Shown here piece after piece: positions 18,401-27,629 of a stretch of 54,441 nt of DNA. The DNA lies in the NCBI GenBank assembly GCA_013811945.1, contig JACCUI010000116.1:1-54441 (forward strand). Reading direction: 5' to 3'. The DNA comes from Pyrinomonadaceae bacterium (GTDB taxonomy: Bacteria; Acidobacteriota; Blastocatellia; Pyrinomonadales; Pyrinomonadaceae). The notes below the pieces were generated by a model. The model was not told where the DNA came from, searched no databases, and saw only the letters and a program-made list of their open reading frames with translations. Position numbers and translations under genes: made by a program. Position 1 is the first letter of the stretch; each line of letters opens with the position of its first letter.

Positions 18401-21262
18401 CTAGAGCAACCGCTGACGCAACGCGCGCAGCAACTCCCACGCTTCTTCAAGCGAAAGGTGGTCGGTGTCAAGGTTTCGAATATCGTCGACGACCTTTTGA
18501 TTGGCCAGATCGAAGAGTGATGTTTGCGCGGCGAGTTTTCTGCGGCCCGCTCGTTTCGTCACTTCCGAGAGGGCATCGCTTGCAGAGCCTGCCTCCCAGG
18601 CCGGCCCTATACCCGCCGCTCCCCCCACAGCAGCGGAAGCCGCTCTAGCCTCTTCCGCAAACCTCGTTCGCTGCTCCAGAATCTGGTCCTCTTCCGCAAA
18701 AACATCCAGTTCATAACGCTCAAGTCGCGCTAAAACCGATCGCGCATTTGCGAGCACGGCGGGCGGCAGGCCTGCCAATCGCGCTACTTCGATTCCGTAA
18801 GACTTGGAAGCGCGACCGCGTTCAAGCCGGTGCAGAAAGACCACCTCACCTTCGCGCTCAGTGGCAATGATCTGATAGTTCTGGCCACCGGGGAGTCTTT
18901 CGGCGAGTTCAGTCAGTTCGTGATAGTGAGTAGCGAAGAGAGTCTTGGCGGCGTGTTCGGCGGAGTCGTGCAAGTATTCTGCCACTGCCCAGGCGATCGA
19001 CAGTCCGTCGAAGGTTGCAGTGCCTCGTCCAATCTCGTCCAGCAGCACAAGGGAGCGCGGCGTGGCGCTGTGCAGAATTGAGGCCGTCTCAGTCATCTCC
19101 ACCATAAAAGTGGAACGACCTCGGGTGAGATCGTCGGAGGCGCCCACTCGTGTCCAGATGCGATCAAACAAGGGTAGTCTCGCTTTGTCGGCCGGAACAA
19201 AGCCACCCATCTGGGCCAGCAGACAGATGATTGCAGTTTGTCTCAGCACAGTACTCTTGCCGCCCATGTTTGGACCGGTGATGATCAGCAACCGGTCTGT
19301 AGAGTTGTTCATGTAGAGGCTGTTGGGGACAAAGGGATGTTCGTTAAAGATTTCAATTACCGGATGGCGCCCCTGAACAATCTCGATTTCATCGCCATCG
19401 TGTATGACGGGCCGAACAAAACGACGTCGCACAGCGGCTTCGGCGAGAGAAGCGAGGGCATCCATTGCCGCGAGGGCCCTAGCTGTGGCTTGAATGCGCC
19501 TTGACTCGGCAGCAACCTGACGACACACCTCGGTAAAGAGCTCGGTTTCCAGCCGAATGATTCGCTCTTCCGCACCCAGGACCTTCTTTTCCCAGTCCTT
19601 TAATTCCGGAGTTGTATATCTTTCGGCGTTGGCGAGGGTTTGTCGTCTCTCGTAGTCCTCGGGCACACGCCCCGCGTTAGCCTTCGACACTTCTATGTAA
19701 TAGCCAAAGACGCTGTTGTATCTGATGCGAAGATTTCCAATGCCGCTGCGACGACGCTCGGTAGCTTCCAGCGCGGCGATGGTTTGCTTAGCATTGCGGC
19801 TGGTTGAGCGCAATTCATCAAGTTCGGCGGAGTAGCCGGCACGAATTGTATCGCCGTCGCTCAGCTTCGCCGGTGGATCATCACTAATAGCTCCAGCCAG
19901 GAGGGTGCGCAGTTCCGGCATCTCGTCAGTACTTTCACACAAAACCTGCAACAGAGAGGATTGGGCGTCTGACAGAAGAGCCCGGACATGAGGAATCTGG
20001 TTCAGTGAACGCCGAATGCAGTCCACATCGCGCGGCGTAGCCGAGCCCAAATTAATTCTGCCGTTCAAACGTTCGAGATCTGAAACCTCTTTCAGGAGCG
20101 TTCGGAGTTTGTCTCGCAAGATGTGTGACGCACTTAGATCTTCGACGGCTGAGAGGCGGGCTTCAATTCCTCCTCGTCGTACGGAGGGACGCAGCATCCA
20201 CGACCGCAGCAGACGGGCCCCCATACCGGTCACTGTTTCGTCGATCACGTCGAGCAGTGATCGACCCGACGCGCCACCCAACGACTCAACCAGTTCGAGG
20301 TTCCGAACGGTAACGCCATCGAGCACCAGGTGGTCCTGGGGTTCGAAGTAGACCAGATCCGTGATGTGCGCGGCAGCCGCGCGTTGGGTATCGCGGGCAT
20401 AGCGCAAACATGCTCCGGCGGCCCGGATCGCTTCGTGCTTGCCCTTGAGGCCGTAGCCTTCGAGCGAGCGCACGCCAAACTGATTCCGCAAGAGGGTAGC
20501 GCCTTCGTCTTCCTGCCAAAGCCAATCGTCGAGCGGGGTTAAAGTCGCATCAATTAACTGGTCGTTTGAGGAACCCTGTGAGGAACCCTCTGAGGATCCA
20601 TTGCCCGTTTGAGACTTATCTCCCTGGGAGTCTGATCCTGAATTGGCTTCGATAGAGAGGGGCAAAGGTGCAGTTTGCACCTTTTCTGAGAGTCCAGTCT
20701 TGATCAGGAGAGTCAGCGAAGCAGGGAATAGCAATTCGCGAGGTGCATAGGATTCGAGGTCCGCTCGAATCTTTTCCCAGGCGTTTGGGCCACTTTCCTG
20801 CGTGGACCGAAACTCCCCTGTTGAGATATCGAGGAACGCGGCGCCGACGGTCTCACCGGCGCTGCACACCGCGGCCAGAAAGACTGATTCGCGTGCTTCC
20901 AGAAGTTGGGGGTCGATGGGCGTTCCGGGCGTGACGATACGGACTACTTCGCGGCGTACCAGCTTTTTCGTCTTGGACGCATCTTCGGTCTGTTCGCAGA
21001 TTGCGACTCGAAATCCACGCCGGACCAGACGGGCGATATAGTTGGCCGCAGAGTGGTGAGGTACGCCACACATTGGCACCGGATCACCGCGCTCCTTGTG
21101 GCGCGCGGTCAGGGTGATTTGCAATTCGCGAGAGCCAACAACGGCGTCTTCAAAGAAGAGCTCATAAAAGTCGCCCAGCCGAAAGAAGAGCAAGGTCCCT
21201 GGATGCTGCTGCTTCAGCTCGAGGTACTGGCGCAGCATTGGGGTGGAATTGACAATGTTCAT
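18401..21262 (-). CDS. mutS: DNA mismatch repair protein MutS
   Basis: The 953-residue protein begins with the mismatch-recognition domain, including LGDFYELFFEDA, which carries the Phe-X-Glu DNA-contact motif. Connector, lever and clamp regions follow. The ATPase has Walker A GPNMGGKST, LVLLDEIGRGT (Walker B) and FATHYHELTELAERL. MutS binds mispaired bases and recruits MutL. The protein is about 80-100 residues longer than usual; part of this is a Ser/Gly/Gln-rich insert near residue 210-235 (NSGSDSQGDKSQTGNGSSEG), coded by DNA with short direct repeats (gaggaaccct twice near 20567-20593), which sits between domains and should be tolerated. No mutL is nearby. Confidence 0.97.
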   Translation of the reverse strand: MNIVNSTPMLRQYLELKQQHPGTLLFFRLGDFYELFFEDAVVGSRELQITLTARHKERGDPVPMCGVPHHSAANYIARLVRRGFRVAICEQTEDASKTKKLVRREVVRIVTPGTPIDPQLLEARESVFLAAVCSAGETVGAAFLDISTGEFRSTQESGPNAWEKIRADLESYAPRELLFPASLTLLIKTGLSEKVQTAPLPLSIEANSGSDSQGDKSQTGNGSSEGSSQGSSNDQLIDATLTPLDDWLWQEDEGATLLRNQFGVRSLEGYGLKGKHEAIRAAGACLRYARDTQRAAAAHITDLVYFEPQDHLVLDGVTVRNLELVESLGGASGRSLLDVIDETVTGMGARLLRSWMLRPSVRRGGIEARLSAVEDLSASHILRDKLRTLLKEVSDLERLNGRINLGSATPRDVDCIRRSLNQIPHVRALLSDAQSSLLQVLCESTDEMPELRTLLAGAISDDPPAKLSDGDTIRAGYSAELDELRSTSRNAKQTIAALEATERRRSGIGNLRIRYNSVFGYYIEVSKANAGRVPEDYERRQTLANAERYTTPELKDWEKKVLGAEERIIRLETELFTEVCRQVAAESRRIQATARALAAMDALASLAEAAVRRRFVRPVIHDGDEIEIVQGRHPVIEIFNEHPFVPNSLYMNNSTDRLLIITGPNMGGKSTVLRQTAIICLLAQMGGFVPADKARLPLFDRIWTRVGASDDLTRGRSTFMVEMTETASILHSATPRSLVLLDEIGRGTATFDGLSIAWAVAEYLHDSAEHAAKTLFATHYHELTELAERLPGGQNYQIIATEREGEVVFLHRLERGRASKSYGIEVARLAGLPPAVLANARSVLARLERYELDVFAEEDQILEQRTRFAEEARAASAAVGGAAGIGPAWEAGSASDALSEVTKRAGRRKLAAQTSLFDLANQKVVDDIRNLDTDHLSLEEAWELLRALRQRLL

Positions 21263-21724
21263 GACTAAGTGAGGATTGAAAGGCTAAACGCGCAAATATT
21301 AATCCGAAAATCGTGATTGGTAAATGGTAAGCAGTGAAAGCAGAGTCTAGAGATCATAGTCTAACTAAAAAACAGTCTCAAGAAGTCAGCGCGACCGGGT
21401 TATTTTTCATCTGTCATTGAGCGTTGTTTACCACTTGTTCGTGTCTGTTCGTGTGATTCGTGGATGGTTCTGTTCTCTCGGCCAGACAAACGAATCCACG
21501 AAGTAACACGAAACACCACGAATTGAGAACCAAAGAAATGACAAAATGAAAACTGTCAAATCACAAGTGGAAAATGATCCGAGTCACCCTATCACATTTA
21601 CGATTCACCATTCACGATTCAGCAGAATATATGGTAATTTCCAGCCTCAACTTTTCGGTGGTCGCGATATTTGCCGCTACGTTAACGCCGGCGCGGACTC
21701 GCGAATTGTAACTTATTTGGCGGA
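21263..21724. repeat. Intergenic region filled with dispersed repeats
   Basis: No gene is supported in these 462 bases between divergent mutS and gmhA. At 21437-21530 there is an inverted pair of the ttcgtgtgattcgtggat / atccacgaagtaacacgaa type, the family also seen at 6899 and 27503. Next to it is an A-rich stretch resembling the tgacaaatgaaaa and cattcacgattc filler repeats also seen near 27460-27625. Promoters of both flanking genes must lie here, but none can be picked out. Confidence 0.65.
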
Positions 21725-22336
21725 GTGAATCGCAAGGTGGATAACGCGCCGAAATCAGGAAGCCTGACAGCAGCAACGCTTTTGCAGCGTTCTCTGCAGG
21801 AACATTTGGAAGCGATCCAGGCAGTGCTCCAAACACGAATCGTTGAGATTGAGCGTAGCGGCGAAATGATCTGTGCCGCACTGGACCAGGGCCATAAGGT
21901 TTTACTATGCGGAAACGGCGGAAGTGCTGCCGACGCTCAGCACATTGCCGCGGAACTCGTGGGTAGATATGAGCGGCAAAGGCGCGCTTGGCCGTCGATA
22001 GCCCTGACCACCGATACCTCTGCTCTTACCGCTCTAAGCAATGATTTTGGGTACGAAGAAGTCTTCGCACGCCAGGTCCAGGCGCTTGCCGGCGAGGGTG
22101 ATGTCTTAATCGCACTCAGCACGAGCGGCTCATCTGCGAATGTAATTAAGGCCGCGGAGGCGGCCAGAAAGCTGAGCTGCCGGACAATTGCGCTAACTGG
22201 CGGGACCGGCGAGCCTCTTGCTTCACTCTGCGATATAGCGGTCAGCGTCCCTTCCCAGCGAACCTCACGCATACAAGAAGCACACATAACTATTGGACAT
22301 CTGTGGTGTGAAATGGTGGACGCGCAGCTTAGATGA
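21725..22336 (+). CDS. gmhA: Phosphoheptose isomerase (SIS domain)
   Basis: The 203-residue protein has an N-terminal helical segment and a SIS fold with LLCGNGGSAADAQHIAAELV, ALTTDTSALTALSNDFGYEE, ALSTSGSSANVIKAAEAA and the C-terminal HITIGHLWCEMVD, all diagnostic of GmhA. The enzyme converts sedoheptulose 7-phosphate to D-glycero-D-manno-heptose 7-phosphate, the first step towards ADP- or GDP-heptose for lipopolysaccharide core or surface glycans. This fits the polysaccharide locus that begins 1.2 kb downstream. Other heptose genes (gmhB, hldE) are not in the window. The start is uncertain: GTG 21725 or GTG 21740; neither has a strong ribosome-binding site. Confidence 0.93.
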   Translation: MNRKVDNAPKSGSLTAATLLQRSLQEHLEAIQAVLQTRIVEIERSGEMICAALDQGHKVLLCGNGGSAADAQHIAAELVGRYERQRRAWPSIALTTDTSALTALSNDFGYEEVFARQVQALAGEGDVLIALSTSGSSANVIKAAEAARKLSCRTIALTGGTGEPLASLCDIAVSVPSQRTSRIQEAHITIGHLWCEMVDAQLR

Positions 22337-22695
22337 GGCTACGATTTCGGCACATTACCCCGAAGGAACTCGAAAACGCAGTGAATCTGCAAACCTCAAC
22401 AACTACCAGGTACTACAATACCCAAACAGGAATTTCCTTGACAGAAGTAGTCGATGGAATTAGGCTCTGCCTCACAATCAGTCAGCTTATCCGGCTCTCC
22501 AATGGTTTTACCCCGATAGGGCCGGATATTTAGAAAAAAAAATCTATTTTGATTACACGAGGAGAACCCGGGAGAAGTGCAGTTCCGGTCCAGTCCCCAT
22601 CCTGTTTAAGAACGCAACTCACGGCCCGTTTGCCCAGAGGGGAACAAAGTTGTTCGTTCCACTTCCTGCCGCGAGTAACTTTTCAATAATACAGA
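22337..22695. other. Gap between gmhA and the LuxR-type regulator
   Basis: I see no supported gene. A 66-codon frame beginning in the gmhA stop codon has no family features and I do not accept it. The stretch aaaaaaaaatctattttgat (about 22532-22551) is the only strongly A/T-rich part and might belong to the regulator's promoter. Confidence 0.4.
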
Positions 22696-23328
22696 ATGTT
22701 CCCCCAGAATCCCCCGCTTATCTCCGAAGTAGATTCAAAAACCTACCCTTTAGGCGAGTACAGCGAACATTTCCAGGGCCGGCCCACCATGGCTCTCGTG
22801 GCGTTGAGCCACACTCCAGTTGAACATCGGCTCTATCGAGCGATGCTTTTTGCATTAGAGGAAAACGCAAAGCCTGCCGCCTTGCTGACTGCTCGCCGCT
22901 TAATGACCCTCACCGGCATAACCAGCCTCAGCACCATCCGTCGCGGCCTGGAAGGCTTACTGTCGAAATTCAGTATTGAGCGCGAACAGAAGATTGACGG
23001 GAATGTCACTCGCGAGGCTGGTGCCGCTTATCGCGTCTACCCGCCGGAAGAGGTGATTTCCAGACGTCGCGAGAGTGGGTTTGCCGGAATTGAACGTGGA
23101 GAGTTGAACCAGTCGTTCGAGCGCGCCATCACCAGGGTCGTCGAGCATCGAAACCTGAGCCGGCGAGAAGCACAGGTCGCGCTTTGTTGCGTCGAAGGAT
23201 TAACCAACGCGCAAATTGGTAGTCGTCTCCAGGTCACCGATCAGACGGTGAAGTTCCATCTGCGCCATATCTTCATCAAGTTTGGAGTGAGGAGACGAGC
23301 GGAGTTGATATCGAGACTGCTCATGTGA
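22696..23328 (+). CDS. LuxR-family transcriptional regulator without receiver domain
   Basis: The 210-residue product ends in a LuxR/GerE helix-turn-helix (about 152-208: LSRREAQVALCCVEGLTNAQ, then RLQVTDQTVKFHLRHIFIKF). The N-terminal half (about 35-115) resembles a winged-helix domain, with LLTARRLMTLTGITSLSTIR and RRGLEGLLSKFSIE reading like a recognition helix and wing. There is no phospho-acceptor domain, so it is not a classic response regulator. It sits directly upstream of the polysaccharide genes on the same strand and is the only regulator nearby, so control of that locus is a reasonable inference. The ATG at 22696 has no strong Shine-Dalgarno; a second ATG at 22789 is possible. Confidence 0.82.
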   Translation: MFPQNPPLISEVDSKTYPLGEYSEHFQGRPTMALVALSHTPVEHRLYRAMLFALEENAKPAALLTARRLMTLTGITSLSTIRRGLEGLLSKFSIEREQKIDGNVTREAGAAYRVYPPEEVISRRRESGFAGIERGELNQSFERAITRVVEHRNLSRREAQVALCCVEGLTNAQIGSRLQVTDQTVKFHLRHIFIKFGVRRRAELISRLLM

Positions 23329-23331
23329 GAA

Positions 23332-23433
23332 GAATTTCGGAATTCAGATTTCGGAATTGCGAGTTGGATTGGCGAATGTTACCGGATCAAGTTCTGAAAA
23401 TCCAAAATTCGAACTCCGAAACCGAAATTTTTT
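23332..23433. repeat. Inverted pair of the aatttcgga / tccgaaatt repeat family
   Basis: Copies gaatttcggaattcagattt (from 23333) and ctccgaaaccgaaatttttt (from 23414) face each other just after the LuxR gene, so a long imperfect hairpin ending in a T-run can form and may serve as terminator. Other members of the family lie at 28470, 28714, 28885, 45724, 45983 and 50310. Between 23434 and 23562 I see only a small hairpin, gcctcgcaaaagaggc (about 23457-23472). Confidence 0.7.
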
Positions 23434-23562
23434 GATTATTTTGACAACCTGATGCTGCCTCGCAAAAGAGGCTTCCCCGCGGGGTACTGTGTGTGACCAC
23501 TTCTGGATGCTAATCCGAAGTACATGCAAGGGCACGGGTGTACTTAGCTGTCGGACAAAAAA

Positions 23563-23844
23563 ATGAATACAAAAAAAGACAAGAAGAAAAAGGTAAAGAA
23601 GAAAAAGACGGCGCTGGTGATTTGCCGCGACCGAAAGGAGTTTTGGACCACTCAAGCACAGTTTTGGCAGTGGGTAAGAGAAGGCATCGTGGTTAAGACA
23701 GATGACTGGCCCTTGACCGGAACGTTTCAGCGGGAACACGAAGAATTGTTAGTCATATTGAGTAATACGGTACTAAACCTGGCGCATCCGAACCACATGC
23801 GCGAGGCATTGTTGTCCCGGCGAATCGGGATGGGAGGAAAATAA
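23563..23844 (+). CDS. Small lysine-rich hypothetical protein at the head of the polysaccharide locus
   Basis: This 93-residue protein starts with an extremely basic tail (MNTKKDKKKKVKKKKTALVI). A globular-looking remainder includes EFWTTQAQFWQWVREGIVV and HEELLVILSNTVLNLAHPNH, with four Trp residues. It ends two bases before the GTG of the Wza-like gene, so the two are almost certainly co-translated. No known family is recognised. The basic tail could contact membrane phospholipid or nucleic acid; this is only an inference from charge. The start has no clear ribosome-binding site but is preceded by an A-run. Confidence 0.6.
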   Translation: MNTKKDKKKKVKKKKTALVICRDRKEFWTTQAQFWQWVREGIVVKTDDWPLTGTFQREHEELLVILSNTVLNLAHPNHMREALLSRRIGMGGK

Positions 23845-23846
23845 CG

Positions 23847-24869
23847 GTGATGATTAAGTACATTTGTACGGTTGTTTTGTGTGTTGCGTCATCGCAGTTA
23901 ACCTTTGGCCAGCAACCAGCCCAGCATCCGGTCGCGACCGCCCCTGAAACTATCGCGGATAGAGCTGTCACACCTCAGCCTGTAGCTACACTCGGCACCA
24001 CTCCCGAACCCGATGATCGCTATCGTATCGGGCCGGGCGATGTGCTCGATATACGCATACTCAATCGTCCGAATCTCTCGCGGGAGTCTGTTCGCGTGGA
24101 AGGCAATGGAATGATTCGCATGCCTTTGATCGATACTGAGATAAAGGCTGCCTGCCAGACTGAAGGTGAGCTGGCGAAGGAAATAGCGAGTAGGTACCTG
24201 AAGTTTTATCGGAATCCTCAAGTGGACGTATTCATCAAGGGTTATCATTCCAGACAGGTTGCTATCATCGGCGCCGTCAACGACCAAAGCCGTTTTGAAT
24301 TGCAGCGGCGGGTTCGGCTGCTTGAATTACTCACTTACGCTAAAGGTCCATCCGCAAGAGCTGGGCAAACGATCAACGTTGTCCATTCGCCGCAAGCCTG
24401 GGCTTGCACCAAACCCGGCGCGGGTCAGGTCGCCTCCGCCTTTTCCAGTTATAAGCTTAGCGAAACGCTCCTGGGCTACCCCAGCGCTAACCCTTATCTC
24501 GAACCAGGGGACATCGTCACGCTCCCCGAAGCTGACCAGGCATACGTGGTAGGCAATGTGTTCACTCCGCTGACAATTCCTCTGAAGGAGCCGATCACCT
24601 TATCGCGGGCAATTGCCATGGCAGGCGGCGTCAGACAGGACACCAAGAAGGACAAAATCCGAGTGCTAAGACAAGAGCCGGGAAGCGTGACTAAAAAAGA
24701 GATAATCGTCAATCTCTCCGCTATCGAGAAAAAGCGAGCGGAAGACATCGCGCTACTGCCCAATGACATAGTTGAAGTGCAGACTTCGGAAGGAAAAGCC
24801 CTCCTCCGCAGCCTGATAGGCGGAGCGGGTTCGAGCGTCTCGCAGCTGCCCATCCGCGTTATACCTTAA
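23847..24869 (+). CDS. Wza-like polysaccharide export protein (Poly_export/SLBB)
   Basis: The 340-residue protein starts at GTG 23847 or ATG 23850 behind GGGAGGAAAA. A signal peptide (YICTVVLCVASSQLTFGQ) is followed by the polysaccharide export domain (about 55-130: YRIGPGDVLDIRILNRPNLS and NPQVDVFIKGYHSRQVAIIG) and two SLBB-like segments (about 130-185 and 230-300: VVGNVFTPLTIPLKEPITLS and RAIAMAGGVRQD). Proteins of this family form the periplasmic/outer-membrane channel for capsule or exopolysaccharide export. There is no clean lipobox, unlike E. coli Wza. The tyrosine-kinase co-polymerase gene follows after a hairpin repeat. Confidence 0.92.
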   Translation: MMIKYICTVVLCVASSQLTFGQQPAQHPVATAPETIADRAVTPQPVATLGTTPEPDDRYRIGPGDVLDIRILNRPNLSRESVRVEGNGMIRMPLIDTEIKAACQTEGELAKEIASRYLKFYRNPQVDVFIKGYHSRQVAIIGAVNDQSRFELQRRVRLLELLTYAKGPSARAGQTINVVHSPQAWACTKPGAGQVASAFSSYKLSETLLGYPSANPYLEPGDIVTLPEADQAYVVGNVFTPLTIPLKEPITLSRAIAMAGGVRQDTKKDKIRVLRQEPGSVTKKEIIVNLSAIEKKRAEDIALLPNDIVEVQTSEGKALLRSLIGGAGSSVSQLPIRVIP

Positions 24870-24875
24870 GACTTC

Positions 24876-24952
24876 TCAGAACGGCGAGCGGTAGCGATCC
24901 GGTCTCAACTCTGACAGGACACAAACCCGGTCGCTACCGCTCGCGGTTCTGA
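24876..24952. repeat. 28-base inverted repeat between the Wza-like and Wzc-like genes
   Basis: Arms at 24876-24903 and 24925-24952 are near-perfect inverted copies (core gagcggtagcgac) separated by 21 bases. Single related arms occur at 10831-10854 and 17153-17174, so this is a dispersed family. Within the operon the hairpin may moderate read-through or stabilise the upstream mRNA. Confidence 0.8.
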
Positions 24953-24981
24953 CACTTATTCCGAAATTCAGAGGGTGACCA

Positions 24982-27414
24982 ATGAATCCATCTCGTGAAT
25001 TAGCGAAGAGAGAGCCGGAGCCGGCCGCGATCGAGAAACCGATTGAGGGGGTCGCCGCTCCGCACTCCTATAATTACGGAGTCGATCCCAATGCCGAGAC
25101 GGAGGTCCATCTCCTGGACTACTGGCGGGCAGTGCGAAAGCGATTGTGGTTGGTGATCAGCATTGTCGTTCTGGTAACCATGCTTTCCGTGCTCTATGTG
25201 GCTCGCAAGCCCGATATCTACCAGGCAGAAGCTCGAGTGCAGGTGGATCTCGAAAACAATGCTGCACTCGTAGGCAGGACCCCCTACGTAATCGGTCCCG
25301 CCAACGATCCAACCTACTTCAATACCCAGTTGCAGATTCTCACTAGCCCGGGCCTGCTTCGACGCGTGGTCAAGACGCTGGACCTGGAGCATAACCCTGA
25401 CTTTTTTAAGGGCAGCTCAACCCAGAAGCGATCCACCTGGCAGACAGTGATGCGGATGGTAGGTCTGGGCAGCGAACCGCCGGAAGATCCAAAGTCTCGA
25501 CCTCGCGACGAATTGCCGCTCAGGACAACCGTGGCGCCCGCCAGTTCAAGAGAAGATCTGGTGGAAGCGAAACAACTCTCGCGCTATGTCGGAGCGATTC
25601 TGGGCAACTTGAGAGTTAACCCCGTTAAAGAAACCCGCGGTTATTACAAAGAAACCCGTTTGATCGATGTGAGCTTCACGCATACCGACCCACAAGTCGC
25701 GGCCAAGGTGGTTAATGCAATCGCAGAAACCTACGTCTTTTCGAACCTGGAAAAGAAGACCGAAACCAATACCAGCACGGGCGATTTCCTTCAAAAGCGC
25801 GTTGCCGAGTTGCAGCAACAAATTCGTGAGGATGAAGAGCGGCTCGTCAATTACGCCAGGAACAACCAGATAATTTCGCTGGACGCGAGCCAGAACACAG
25901 TTGTTGCGCGCCTCGCCGGTCTAAGCAGTCAGCTCCTCGAGGCCGAGAATGATCGCAAGCGCGCGGAGGCTGACTACCACGGAGCGAAATATGAGGGCGC
26001 TGCGAGTGCGCTGGTGGACGCCGATGAAAAACGCATCGGTGATTTAGAGTCGAGATTGGCGGACCTTCGTCAGAAGCGGGCCCAGTTGCTGGTCGAGGCC
26101 ACCGAGGAAGCCCCCGAAGTTAAGGAAGTAACCCAACAAATTCGAGAGCTGGAAAGCCAGGTCAAAGATCTTCGCAGTCGAAAAAGTACCACCTTGCTGA
26201 CAAACCTGGAAACTCGTTATCGACAAACATCGGCGCGCGAGGAAGCGCTGCGAAAAGCTTTCGATAAGCAGCGCTCGGAGACCCTGACGCAGAACGAAGC
26301 AGCTATCAACTACCGCATCATTCAGCAGGAGATCGAAACCAACAAAAGTCTGCTTGCCAATTTGTTGCAGCGTTCCAAAGAGAACGACGTCGTCATGGCC
26401 GGTAAGCCGAACAACATCTCGATCATTGACTACGCGATCGCGCCTGACGGTCCTATTGGACCAAACCGAATGAGGACGGTGTTCATCGCGCTCTTCCTTT
26501 CGACCGGGCTGGGAGTTGGCTTCGCACTCTTTCTCGAGTACCTGGACGACACCGTGCATTCCACTGATGAAGTCGAGCGCTTGCTGCACTTGCCGGCGTT
26601 GGCGGTTATCCCCTCGGTAGGCGCAGGCACGCGTCGACGCCTGCTTGGTGGCCCGGGAGCACTGCAAAAGCATAATGGACACCTGGCCACAAATCCGGAG
26701 CTATTGATGAACGTGGATGGCCGTTCACCACTTGCCGAATCCTACCGACACCTGCGCACTTCTGTATTGCTTTCCACAGCCGGCCGTGCTCCCCGATCCC
26801 TGCTGGTCACTTCCAGCCTACCTGGCGAAGGGAAGACAACCACGGCAGTAAATACGGCGATTAGTCTGGCCCAGACCGGGGCCAGCGTCGTGATCATAGA
26901 TGCCGATATGCGGCGCCCGCGCTTGCACTCGATTTTCAACCTGAGCGATCGGGCCGGGCTGAGTTCAATCCTGTCGAGTGATTTATCAGAAGCGGGCATT
27001 CTTGAGCTCGTGTGGAAAGACGAAGTTACCGGATTGCATCTGCTTACCTCGGGACCCATCCCGCCCAACCCCGCGGAGTTGCTGGGATCGGATCAGATGC
27101 GCCGGCTTATCGCGGCCTTGCAATCAAACTTTAGTCACGTGGTGGTGGATTCTCCTCCCGTTAGCTCCTTCACTGATGGCGTGCTGATTTCTTCCATGGT
27201 CGACGGAGTATTACTGGTAGTCCACGGCGGCAAGAGCTCGCGCCACATCGTGAAGCGTTCGCGGCAGTTGCTGCAGGATGTAGGCGCGAAGATCTTTGGC
27301 GTGGTGCTGAATAACGTTAGCCTACAGTCGCATGACTACTACTACTATCAGCGCTATTACAGCCGGCGCTACTACGATAAAGACGTCGACCAGCAAGCAG
27401 TCGCCGGTAGATAG
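24982..27414 (+). CDS. Wzc/GumC-CpsD-like polysaccharide co-polymerase with tyrosine autokinase domain
   Basis: The 810-residue protein has a Wzz-type N-terminus with a transmembrane helix (about 56-74, LWLVISIVVLVTMLSVLYVA). A long periplasmic coiled-coil region follows (about 265-470), then a second helix (RTVFIALFLSTGLGVGFALF, about 495-515) and a cytoplasmic BY-kinase. The kinase has Walker A PGEGKTTT (Lys618), Walker A' VVIIDADMRRPR and Walker B VVVDSPP. The C-terminus carries a tyrosine cluster (YYYYQRYYSRRYYDKD), the expected autophosphorylation tail. Such proteins control chain length and export together with the Wza-type channel encoded just upstream. Cycles of tyrosine phosphorylation are expected to regulate assembly; the matching phosphatase is not in the window. 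Confidence 0.95.
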   Translation: MNPSRELAKREPEPAAIEKPIEGVAAPHSYNYGVDPNAETEVHLLDYWRAVRKRLWLVISIVVLVTMLSVLYVARKPDIYQAEARVQVDLENNAALVGRTPYVIGPANDPTYFNTQLQILTSPGLLRRVVKTLDLEHNPDFFKGSSTQKRSTWQTVMRMVGLGSEPPEDPKSRPRDELPLRTTVAPASSREDLVEAKQLSRYVGAILGNLRVNPVKETRGYYKETRLIDVSFTHTDPQVAAKVVNAIAETYVFSNLEKKTETNTSTGDFLQKRVAELQQQIREDEERLVNYARNNQIISLDASQNTVVARLAGLSSQLLEAENDRKRAEADYHGAKYEGAASALVDADEKRIGDLESRLADLRQKRAQLLVEATEEAPEVKEVTQQIRELESQVKDLRSRKSTTLLTNLETRYRQTSAREEALRKAFDKQRSETLTQNEAAINYRIIQQEIETNKSLLANLLQRSKENDVVMAGKPNNISIIDYAIAPDGPIGPNRMRTVFIALFLSTGLGVGFALFLEYLDDTVHSTDEVERLLHLPALAVIPSVGAGTRRRLLGGPGALQKHNGHLATNPELLMNVDGRSPLAESYRHLRTSVLLSTAGRAPRSLLVTSSLPGEGKTTTAVNTAISLAQTGASVVIIDADMRRPRLHSIFNLSDRAGLSSILSSDLSEAGILELVWKDEVTGLHLLTSGPIPPNPAELLGSDQMRRLIAALQSNFSHVVVDSPPVSSFTDGVLISSMVDGVLLVVHGGKSSRHIVKRSRQLLQDVGAKIFGVVLNNVSLQSHDYYYYQRYYSRRYYDKDVDQQAVAGR

Positions 27415-27629
27415 CTTATGGTGCGGCATACGTTCAACTACGGAACCGGGTTATTTTCCACTTGTCATTTGACATTTTTCATTTGGCCATTTTTCTGAAT
27501 CTCATTTCGTGGTGCTTCGTGTTACTTCGTGGATCGTTGCCTGGCCAAGAGATGAGAACGATCCACGAACCTCACGAATGGACTCGAAAAAGAAGTAAAT
27601 AACTGCGAATGAAAAATGGAGAATGACAA
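27415..27629. repeat. Intergenic repeats of the cattt and cttcgtggatc families
   Basis: The stretch 27463-27500 is made of catttgacatttttcattt-like words. Bases 27503-27585 hold an inverted pair of the cttcgtggatcgtt / aacgatccacgaa family also found at 6899 and 21437. No gene is supported. Confidence 0.65.

Noticed and set aside
22333-22533. A 66-codon frame starting in the gmhA stop codon
   Set aside because: No ribosome-binding site, no family resemblance, and it runs into A/T-rich non-coding sequence.
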